NCBI GenBank assembly: GCA_016867955.1
Contig: VGIE01000172.1
Span: forward strand, 1-5,625
Source: Betaproteobacteria bacterium
GTDB lineage: Bacteria > Pseudomonadota > Gammaproteobacteria > Burkholderiales > SG8-39
Reading direction: 5' to 3'
DNA length: 5,625 nt
Below, in pieces: positions 1 to 4,740 of this stretch (positions within the stretch are counted from its first letter, which is position 1; each line of letters begins with the position of its first letter). The notes under the pieces were generated by a model. It made no database searches, was not told where the DNA came from, and was given only the letters and a program-made list of their open reading frames with translations. The translations under genes were made by a program, and so were the position numbers.

Positions 1-189
1 AAGGTGGAATGCCCGATGCTCACGCTGTGGGCGGGCGAGGGGCTGGTGCGGAACTTCTTCGATTTCGAGCAGGAGTGGAAGGCCCGCGCGAGCAATGTGC
101 GCTCGGTGGCCATTTCCGGCGGGCACTTCTTTCCGGAGCAGCAGCCGCGCGAGACCGCGACGGCGCTGCTGGATTTTCTCGGCGGCTGA
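1..189 (+). CDS. Alpha/beta hydrolase, haloacetate dehalogenase-like (3' end only)
   Basis: Only the last 62 codons are in the window; the frame is open at the left edge and stops at TGA 187-189. The fragment begins KVECPMLTLWAGEG, the usual strand and turn before the last helix of an alpha/beta-hydrolase fold. It continues through FDFEQEW to SGGHFFPEQQPRET and a closing ALLDFL helix. The GGHFF block carries the catalytic histidine (residue 42 of the fragment, nt 124-126). From memory, the whole stretch resembles fluoroacetate/haloacetate dehalogenases, where this His activates water to hydrolyse the Asp-ester intermediate; related epoxide and ester hydrolases share the fold. The nucleophile Asp and halide-binding residues lie outside, so dehalogenase activity cannot be claimed. 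The next gene starts 41 nt downstream on the same strand, suggesting one transcript. The GTG at 4-6 is internal and is not the real start. Confidence 0.8.
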   Translation, partial: KVECPMLTLWAGEGLVRNFFDFEQEWKARASNVRSVAISGGHFFPEQQPRETATALLDFLGG

Positions 190-230
190 TATCCGGCCAC
201 GCCATTCGAACCCCTGCAAGGAACAATGCC

Positions 231-689
231 ATGATCTACGGAATGCATCACGTTGCCATCTGCACGAAGGACATCGACCGGCTGATGGCGTTCTATCGTG
301 ATCAGTTCGGCATGAAAGTGGTGTTTCAGCGCGAAACATTCGGTGAGCCCAATCCCGACTCGGATGCCATTTTCGGATTGAAGGGGGCTTCCTATCGAAT
401 GGCGATGCTGAAGTCGACCAACATGCATATCGAAATGTTCCAGTTCGCGACGCCCCCCGGCAAGGAGGGCGATCCGAACCGGCCCGTCGCGGACGCAGGC
501 ATCACACACACCTGTTTTACCGTGACGGATATCGAGTCGGAGTACCGTCGCCTCGCGGCCGCCGGCATGCGCTTTCACTGCGAGCCGCGGGTGCGACCCG
601 GATTCGGCAAGGCGACGTACGGGCGCGATCCCGATGGCAATGTCATCGAGTTGATCGAACTGGAACCGGGCTGCCCTTTCGCAGTGTAG
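231..689 (+). CDS. VOC-family (glyoxalase/bleomycin resistance/dioxygenase fold) protein
   Basis: This gene encodes 152 aa, the usual length of a single-chain VOC protein with two beta-alpha-beta-beta-beta modules. Module 1 opens with MHHVAICTKDIDRLMAFYRD (residues 5-24) and module 2 with ITHTCFTVTDIESEYRRL (91-108). The expected metal ligands are all present: His6 or His7, Glu68 in HIEMFQF, His93 in GITHTCF and Glu140 in the closing DPDGNVIELIE. An intact metal site supports an enzyme (isomerase, lyase, epimerase or small dioxygenase) rather than a binding protein. The substrate is not readable. The start is ATG 231, preceded by AAGGAA at 218-223 with 7-nt spacing. The frame is open further upstream to position 9, but that stretch overlaps the hydrolase gene and is not conserved-looking. 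It sits in a run of five same-strand genes for small oxidative-catabolism-type proteins. Confidence 0.9.
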   Translation: MIYGMHHVAICTKDIDRLMAFYRDQFGMKVVFQRETFGEPNPDSDAIFGLKGASYRMAMLKSTNMHIEMFQFATPPGKEGDPNRPVADAGITHTCFTVTDIESEYRRLAAAGMRFHCEPRVRPGFGKATYGRDPDGNVIELIELEPGCPFAV

Positions 690-716
690 GCCGGCGCACC
701 GTGCGAATAACAGGTG

Positions 717-733
717 CCTGAACGTGATTCAGG
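717..733 (+). repeat. Small inverted repeat between the VOC and cupin-like genes
   Basis: CCTGAA (717-722) and TTCAGG (728-733) form a perfect 6-bp stem with a 5-nt CGTGA loop. No T tract follows, so it is not a convincing terminator. It could be an mRNA processing or attenuating hairpin, or chance. Confidence 0.3.
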
Positions 734-758
734 GCGGGCGTGATCATAGGTGACAATG

Positions 759-1535
759 ATGGCACTGATCGGAACTCTTGAAGACATGGGCACGACCTGG
801 AAGCTCTACCCCCTGGCGAACGACTTGGGGGAGCAGGTTGGAGCGGGTGACGTGCTGCTGCCGGATCCGGGGGCAGCGGTGTGCCCTCATTCGATCTATA
901 CGCGTCAGCCGGCCCGGCTCAGGATTCCGGCCCACTACCACGACAACGCCCAGTTTCAGATCTTCGCCTCCGGGAGCGCCATGTTCGGCGTCAAGCCGAT
1001 TCGCCCGGTGACGATTCACTATGCCACCCATCAGACGGGATACGGCCCGATCGTTTCCGGCGACGATGGTCTGGGCTATATCACGGGGCGCCTGCATGCC
1101 GAGTTCGGCGCCCACTACGCGGATCGCCCTGAGGAACGGGCGCGCATGAACCCCGCCATTCCGCGCAGGCAACTGACCCAGGTCATGGGATCCATGACCA
1201 GCGAAGCACTGCGCGCGCTGCGTGAACCGCGAGTCGAAACTGCGCTGGCTGCGGAGCCGGGCGGGCTGGCGGCCTGGCTGGTCCGCCTGCCTCCCGGGGG
1301 TGAACTGGTGGCTCCCGAACACCCAGGCGGTGCCGGACGATTCTGTGTCGTGACGCAGGGAACCATCGAAGCTTCGAAGCGGACGGGCGATGCCTGCACC
1401 AGCGTCTGGATCGACGCCAATGAATCGTTCACGCTGCGCGCGGGCGAACAGGGGCTGGAGGCCGCGGTCTGCCAGTTCCCGCGCGATGCGCTGCCGCGGG
1501 CCGAGCAGTTCGGAACGGCGGACGCGGTGCCATAG
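759..1535 (+). CDS. Cupin-like (double-stranded beta-helix) protein, function unknown
   Basis: From ATG 759 this encodes 258 aa. ATG 756 and GTG 750 are in-frame alternatives; 759 is preferred because AGGTGA at 748-753 lies 5 nt before it. Residues near 57-77 read PAHYHDNAQFQIFASGSAMFG. This matches cupin motif 1 (HxH, then an acidic residue, then G), with His59 and His61, but Gln65 sits where most cupins have the ligand Glu. A second motif, VTIHYATHQTGYGPIVSG, follows at about 84-101 and offers more histidines. The C-terminal half (about 185-255) again looks beta-rich (LVRLPPGGELVAPEHPGGAGRF, VWIDANESFTL), so a two-cupin (bicupin) architecture is likely. Cupins include dioxygenases, isomerases and sensor proteins; nothing here chooses among them. 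It lies 69 nt after the VOC gene and 71 nt before the ABM gene in the presumed operon. I recognise the fold, not the gene. Confidence 0.75.
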   Translation: MALIGTLEDMGTTWKLYPLANDLGEQVGAGDVLLPDPGAAVCPHSIYTRQPARLRIPAHYHDNAQFQIFASGSAMFGVKPIRPVTIHYATHQTGYGPIVSGDDGLGYITGRLHAEFGAHYADRPEERARMNPAIPRRQLTQVMGSMTSEALRALREPRVETALAAEPGGLAAWLVRLPPGGELVAPEHPGGAGRFCVVTQGTIEASKRTGDACTSVWIDANESFTLRAGEQGLEAAVCQFPRDALPRAEQFGTADAVP

Positions 1536-1606
1536 GGCGATCCGGCAGGCCATGCGCGGCGGGCCTCGTCGAGCCGCGAATCGATAAACCAGCAAGGGAG
1601 CAAGCA

Positions 1607-1924
1607 ATGAGCTACGTCGTCATCGTGCATCTTCGCGCCAAACCCGGCATGGAAGACAAGATGGTGGAGCTACTCTCCACCAACATGATCGCCACGCACA
1701 AGGAGCCGGGGCTGCGCAAATTCGCGCTGCATCGCGACTTGAGCGATCCGCGGCATTTCATGGTGGTGGAGGTCTACGACGGCCGGGCCGACTACGACTA
1801 TCACCACGCGCAGCCGCATTACGCGGTGTGCATGGCAGCCCTGCCGGCGACCCTGGAGAGCTCGCACCAGTCCACGCATGTCGAGCCGCTGAAGATCGGC
1901 GATCCGGCCAAGGGTCTCCTGTAG
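1607..1924 (+). CDS. ABM-domain protein (antibiotic biosynthesis monooxygenase/YgiN-like)
   Basis: This 105-aa protein has the length and pattern of a single dimeric ferredoxin-like (ABM) domain. It begins with the strand SYVVIVHLRAKPGMEDKM. An amphipathic helix with EPGLRKFALHRDLSDP follows at about 33-48, then the strand HFMVVEVYDGRADYDYHHAQPHY (50-72). The F-x-x-x-E-x-Y pattern followed by histidines (His66, His67, His71) is the usual ABM signature. Family members are cofactor-free monooxygenases acting on quinol-like aromatics, haem-degrading enzymes, or proteins of unknown role. A monooxygenase role in degradation of an aromatic intermediate fits the neighbours but is inference. The start ATG 1607 has a strong AAGGGAG at 1594-1600 with 6-nt spacing. 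The next gene starts 51 nt downstream. Confidence 0.87.
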   Translation: MSYVVIVHLRAKPGMEDKMVELLSTNMIATHKEPGLRKFALHRDLSDPRHFMVVEVYDGRADYDYHHAQPHYAVCMAALPATLESSHQSTHVEPLKIGDPAKGLL

Positions 1925-1975
1925 GCTCCGCAGGGTGCGCGCATCGACCAACGGCAGTTCTGGGGAGGGCAGGAG

Positions 1976-2629
1976 ATGATTCAACGCATCGGCGTCGCGC
2001 CTCGCAGGCGCGGCCTGGACATTGCGGAGTTCCAGAAGCACTGGGGCGCGGAGCACGGCGACGTGGTGACCAAACTCGTGGGCGTGCGGCGCTACTGGCA
2101 GAACCACGCGCTGTTGAAGGACGGGGAGCCGCTGCTGCCATGGCCGGGCTTCGATGCCTGCTCGGAAATCGAGTTCGACAACATGCTGGCAATGGATGCG
2201 GCGTTTACCAGCCCGACCTACCAGGATGGCGTCAGGAAGGATGAGGAGTTTCTCGTCGACAAGCGCATCGGCGGGCTGATGCTGGCTGAGCGCGTGCACC
2301 TGTCCGGCCGCATCGACATGGGTGGTGTGCGACTGCTCACCTTCATGCGCTGCGCGCCGCAGCGGACCGTGGCTGCGCTGCATGGTGCGCTGCGCGCGAT
2401 GCCGGCGGCGACAACGGCCATGGCGCGCGAGCTGTTCCTGGCCCTGGACGACAAGGCGGCGGCCCAGCGCGTCAGCATTTTCGATGCCATTGACGTGCAG
2501 TGGTTCGCGGGACCCCAGCAGGCCGAGCGCTATCTCGTATCGGCCGAGGCGCGCGAGCATCGGCACCAGTTCGCCGACCTGGTACGCGGCACCGAACGGC
2601 TGATCGCGAGGATTCGCGCCATCGTTTGA
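1976..2629 (+). CDS. EthD-domain protein with two fused dimeric alpha/beta-barrel halves
   Basis: This gene encodes 217 aa, about twice the length of a single EthD/ABM barrel domain. The N-terminal half has the EthD pattern: a strand IGVAPRRRGL, then FQKHWGAEHG (residues 19-28, with His22, Trp23 and His27), then VRRYWQNHALL (37-47), PWPGFDACSEIEFD (55-68) and FTSPTYQD (77-84). The C-terminal half restarts with VRLLTFMRC (118-126) and ends YLVSAEAREHRHQFADL, which resembles the end of another EthD repeat but keeps fewer hallmark residues. Such pseudo-dimers fold like an ABM or EthD dimer in one chain. EthD-type proteins accompany oxidative catabolic enzymes (for example ethyl tert-butyl ether degradation), usually with no proven reaction. 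ATG 1976 is preceded by GGGGAGGG at 1962-1969 (6-nt spacing). It is the last gene of the first + strand group, before a 348-nt gap. Confidence 0.83.
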   Translation: MIQRIGVAPRRRGLDIAEFQKHWGAEHGDVVTKLVGVRRYWQNHALLKDGEPLLPWPGFDACSEIEFDNMLAMDAAFTSPTYQDGVRKDEEFLVDKRIGGLMLAERVHLSGRIDMGGVRLLTFMRCAPQRTVAALHGALRAMPAATTAMARELFLALDDKAAAQRVSIFDAIDVQWFAGPQQAERYLVSAEAREHRHQFADLVRGTERLIARIRAIV

Positions 2630-2634
2630 GGTTG

Positions 2635-2660
2635 CCCCGGCTTCGCGCATGCCCCCGGGG
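2635..2660 (+). terminator. Possible weak terminator or hairpin after the EthD gene
   Basis: CCCCGG (2635-2640) pairs with CCGGGG (2655-2660), extendable by one G-T pair, with a 14-nt loop that itself contains GCATGC. It starts 6 nt after the stop codon. There is no T tract, so intrinsic termination would be inefficient; read-through into the aldolase gene or Rho-dependent ending is possible. Confidence 0.3.
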
Positions 2661-2730
2661 TGGCGGGCCGCTGCGGGGAGACGAATTGGAACCGGCGTCC
2701 CGCGCGACTCGAGCATGACCCGGCGTGATT

Positions 2731-2746
2731 ATTCTGTATACAGAAT
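2731..2746. promoter_or_regulatory. Perfect 16-bp palindrome, probable operator (TGTATACA core)
   Basis: ATTCTGTATACAGAAT is identical to its own reverse complement. The central TGTATACA is the core seen in known operators of FCD-type GntR regulators (for example TTGTATACAA sites). That makes a GntR repressor the leading guess; no regulator gene is in the window. Confidence 0.6.
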
Positions 2747-2792
2747 CCTTTGAACCGAAGTCAGTGCAATTCGAGATAGCATATGAGCGCCG

Positions 2793-2822
2793 GTTTGTGA
2801 TAATTTATACTTATAGACAAAC
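2793..2822. repeat. 30-bp interrupted dyad
   Basis: GTTTGT (2793-2798) pairs with ACAAAC (2817-2822). Inside it, ATAA (2800-2803) pairs with TTAT (2811-2814), leaving the 7-nt loop TTTATAC and a 1x2 internal bulge. It overlaps possible -10 sequences (GATAAT 2799-2804, TATACT 2806-2811). It could be a second operator or an RNA hairpin, if transcribed. Confidence 0.4.
2796..2811 (+). promoter_or_regulatory. Candidate extended -10 promoter (distal)
   Basis: TG (2796-2797), one nucleotide, then GATAAT (2799-2804) fits an extended -10 element with one mismatch to TATAAT. TATACT follows at 2806-2811. No good -35 is found at the usual distance, so the call rests on the -10 alone. A transcript from here would have a leader of about 165 nt. 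Confidence 0.3.
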
Positions 2823-2828
2823 AGTTAT

Positions 2829-2872
2829 AAAGATTCCCTTAAATGGCACGATATTCCGCATAGAGAATCTTT
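2829..2872. repeat. 11-bp inverted repeat (one mismatch) around the second operator-like site
   Basis: AAAGATTCCCT (2829-2839) and AGAGAATCTTT (2862-2872) are reverse complements at 10 of 11 positions, separated by 22 nt. The right arm overlaps the degenerate operator copy at 2853-2868, so protein binding and RNA folding would compete for the same bases. Confidence 0.45.
2853..2868. promoter_or_regulatory. Degenerate second copy of the palindrome
   Basis: ATTCCGCATAGAGAAT matches the perfect palindrome at 2731-2746 at 13 of 16 positions, including both complete outer tetramers. The flanks also agree (GAT before, TTTG shortly after, each with single-base indels). The two sites start 122 nt apart, compatible with a looped repressor or duplicated operator. 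Confidence 0.45.
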
Positions 2873-2897
2873 GGGTGTAAATTTCGCTCCTTAAAAT
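2871..2897 (+). promoter_or_regulatory. Candidate proximal promoter for the aldolase gene
   Basis: TAAAAT (2892-2897) matches the -10 consensus at 5 of 6. A weak TTGGGT (2871-2876) lies 15 nt upstream as a possible -35. The operator-like site at 2853-2868 ends immediately before it, the place expected for repression. The leader would be about 75 nt. The short spacer makes this tentative. Confidence 0.35.
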
Positions 2898-2977
2898 GCC
2901 ATTCTTGAACTAAACTGGGCGTCTTCAAGACACGCGGCGATGTCCAAGCACTCGCCCGCCCCGAGAGGAGAACCGAC

Positions 2978-3679
2978 TTGAGCGCTCATCGCAAGTACAA
3001 GGAGCAGGCACTGGAGGCATGCCGCGGTCTGGCCGCCTGCGGACTGGGGCCCGGCATCGGCGGGCATGTGTCGGTGCGCGTGCCCGGCAAGGAACTCTTC
3101 TATACCAACGCCTTCGAGAAGTGCTTCGAGGAGATGCGTGCGGAGGACATCCTGCTCCTTGATTTCGAGGGCAACGTGCTCGAGTCCAACCGCGCCGTCA
3201 GCCTCGGCCTCACCTTCCATCACGGCATCTACAAACAGCGCCCGGACGTCGGCGCCATCGTGCACTCGCACGGCTTCTGGCTGACGGCGCAGGCCGCCTT
3301 CGGCCGGCCGCTGCGCACCTTCAACAACCTGGCGACCTTCTTCTACGAGCGCACGTGCATCAGCCCCAACGACGATTTTGCCTCCATTGGCCCTGCCCTG
3401 AGGCAGGGCGACGTGGCCATCATCATTCCCTGGCATGGCGCGATTACCGTCGGCAAGGACATCGCCGAGGCCGCGGCGCTCCACGTTACGATGGACTATG
3501 CGGCCCGGCTGGATGTGACCCTGCCGGCGGAAGCGCCCGTGATTCCGCATGACATGTGCCTCGAACTGCGGGCGCTCGTTGAACGCGCGGATTACCTTGC
3601 GCTGACCTGGGAACTCGTCCGGCGCAAGGGCCGCGATGCATTCGACGGGCAACGCGTGGTGCCGCGGCTGGCCGCCTAG
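2978..3679 (+). CDS. Class II aldolase/adducin-family protein (adducin-like branch), TTG start
   Basis: This gene encodes 233 aa, normal for the family. It has a metal-binding HSH (His96, His98 in VGAIVHSHG) and a third His153 in PWHGAITVG, matching His92, His94 and His155 of L-fuculose-phosphate aldolase FucA. The FucA catalytic and metal-ligand Glu73 aligns with Gly77 (SLGLTFHHGIY). The phosphate-binding Asn29 aligns with His30 (GIGGHVSVR), and one of the paired serines is lost. The adducin-like branch shows similar changes, so a phospho-sugar aldolase is unlikely. A decarboxylase (as in 3,4-dihydroxyphthalate decarboxylases of this fold) or a lyase on an organic acid fits better; this is inference. 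TTG 2978 is chosen because GAGAGGAG (2963-2970) sits 7 nt before it and an in-frame TGA at 2906 leaves no better start. The dioxygenase gene follows after 60 nt, probably co-transcribed from the AT-rich control region. Confidence 0.88.
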   Translation: MSAHRKYKEQALEACRGLAACGLGPGIGGHVSVRVPGKELFYTNAFEKCFEEMRAEDILLLDFEGNVLESNRAVSLGLTFHHGIYKQRPDVGAIVHSHGFWLTAQAAFGRPLRTFNNLATFFYERTCISPNDDFASIGPALRQGDVAIIIPWHGAITVGKDIAEAAALHVTMDYAARLDVTLPAEAPVIPHDMCLELRALVERADYLALTWELVRRKGRDAFDGQRVVPRLAA

Positions 3680-3739
3680 TTACTGCGTGGCCGGCTGCGA
3701 CGCGCGGCGATTGACCCGATTCAATACCGGAAAACGACA

Positions 3740-4636
3740 ATGGCAGAACAGGAAGCATTGGCGGCGGGCAGGACCAGGGTGAGGTCCGAGACCCGCGACT
3801 TGTCCTGGGCCAGCGGCACCGAGGTGTGCGGGCTGGATCTCTCGCGCCCGCAGGATCTTTCGGACGCGGATGTCGACGCGATCATGAAGCTGCTGGCCGA
3901 GCGGGGCATACTCCTCTTCCGCGGCCGGAAGATCAGCCACGCGCAGCATCTTGACTTCACCCGGCGCTTTGGTCCCCTGGCCAAGACCGGCCTGCTGACC
4001 CGCTACGCGCCGCCGGGGTTTCCGGACCTGTTCACGGTTACCAACATGAAGGTGGACGGCGTGCGCTCGGAGACGTGGAATGCCGCGCGCCAGTGGCACA
4101 GCGACCAGTCATTCCTGCCGGTGCCGGCGCGCGCCTGCCTGCTCCGCTGCGAGAAGGTCCCGACGCTGGGTGGCGACACCATGTTCGCCAACATGTACCT
4201 GGCCTACGATGGGTTGTCGGCGGGATTAAAGAAGACGCTGGAGGGCATGTCCGCTTTCCACTGCGTGTTCAACACCCGCGCAACGGTGCTGGACGGGCGC
4301 AAGGAATTCACGCCGGAAGAAAAGGCCATGGCCGGTGGCGCAACGCATCCTGTGATACGGACGCACCCGCTGACCGGGAGGAAGTACCTCTTCGTGAACG
4401 AACAGGACGTCGATCACTTCGATGGCTGGACGATCAAGGAGAGCGCGCCGCTGCTGGATTACCTGTACGCCCATCTGTCGCAGCCCGCCTACACCTACCG
4501 GCATAAGTGGCAGCCCGACGACGTCATCATGTGGGACAACCAGACGATGCAGCACAATGCGCTCGCCGACTACGACCTCGACAACCTCGACGCGCCGGAG
4601 AACCACCGGTTGATGTTCCGCTCCACGCTGGCCTGA
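3740..4636 (+). CDS. TauD/TfdA-family Fe(II)/2-oxoglutarate-dependent dioxygenase
   Basis: This 298-aa protein has the length of TauD/TfdA enzymes, which couple 2-oxoglutarate decarboxylation to hydroxylation of a small, usually acidic, substrate in the cytoplasm. The iron ligands are visible: His120 and Asp122 in WHSDQSF, and distal His272 in DNQTMQHNAL. Thr147 in GGDTMFANMY is the usual 2-oxoglutarate-contacting Thr, and Arg290 and Arg294 (NHRLMFRSTL) are the expected 2-oxoglutarate-binding arginines. His272 to Arg290 spans 18 residues against 11 in TauD, because of an inserted acidic loop (YDLDNLDAPEN). The N-terminus has the normal GTEVCGLDLS strand and GILLFRG. ATG 3740 has a weak GGAAAA at 3729-3734. 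The substrate is unknown; taurine, 2,4-D-like ethers, alkyl sulfates and carnitine-type compounds are all handled by this family. It is the last gene of its transcript, before a terminator. Confidence 0.93.
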   Translation: MAEQEALAAGRTRVRSETRDLSWASGTEVCGLDLSRPQDLSDADVDAIMKLLAERGILLFRGRKISHAQHLDFTRRFGPLAKTGLLTRYAPPGFPDLFTVTNMKVDGVRSETWNAARQWHSDQSFLPVPARACLLRCEKVPTLGGDTMFANMYLAYDGLSAGLKKTLEGMSAFHCVFNTRATVLDGRKEFTPEEKAMAGGATHPVIRTHPLTGRKYLFVNEQDVDHFDGWTIKESAPLLDYLYAHLSQPAYTYRHKWQPDDVIMWDNQTMQHNALADYDLDNLDAPENHRLMFRSTLA

Positions 4637-4694
4637 GCACGCGGTCCGGTGCGCAGCGGGCTACCACGGCCCATGCACCGGGCTGAAATCAGGC

Positions 4695-4720
4695 AAGCCA
4701 CCGGTTCAGGTGGCTTTCTT
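4695..4720 (+). terminator. Intrinsic terminator after the dioxygenase gene
   Basis: AAGCCACC (4695-4702) pairs perfectly with GGTGGCTT (4709-4716) around the 6-nt loop GGTTCA, and runs into TTTCTT (4715-4720). It sits 58 nt after the stop codon of the + strand gene and 20 nt beyond the end of the convergent gene. The T-rich side favours rightward termination; on the minus strand the trailing sequence CTTGCC is poor. Confidence 0.75.
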
Positions 4721-4740
4721 GCTGGAGCAGGGAAACGCGG

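Larger units (their letters stand above)
2630..2977. promoter_or_regulatory. Intergenic control region with an AT-rich island
   Basis: No credible gene lies in these 348 nt. Positions 2630-2725 are GC-rich like the flanking genes. Positions 2731-2900 contain 63 G/C in 170 nt (37%), a sharp drop from the rest of the window. The AT-rich part holds a perfect palindrome at 2731-2746, a hairpin-forming dyad at 2793-2822, a long inverted repeat at 2829-2872 and a degenerate copy of the first palindrome at 2853-2868. Several -10-like hexamers are present. The lack of any divergent gene means the island most likely serves the rightward aldolase-dioxygenase pair. Confidence 0.7.

Noticed and set aside
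744..1607. Long open frame on the minus strand opposite the cupin-like gene
   Set aside because: It is Arg/Ala/Gly-rich with no recognisable motif, and it overlaps a + strand gene with a good RBS and domain pattern; typical antisense opening in GC-rich DNA.
1536..1908. 11-nt direct repeat GGCGATCCGGC at 1536-1546 and 1898-1908
   Set aside because: One copy is inside a coding region, the sequence is plain GC-rich, and nothing links the copies; likely chance.
1670..2716. Long minus-strand open frame (348 codons) opposite the ABM and EthD genes
   Set aside because: It spans two well-supported + strand genes, its composition is low-complexity (Arg, Ala, His) and it has no domain signature.
2844..2859. 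Sigma-54-like promoter (TGGCAC followed by GC)
   Set aside because: The GG and GC dinucleotides are separated by 11 nt instead of 10, and sigma-54 promoters need strict spacing; the -12 part (TCCGC) is also poor.
2891..3652. Minus-strand open frame opposite the aldolase gene
   Set aside because: The + strand frame has the full class II aldolase pattern with metal ligands; the antisense frame has none.
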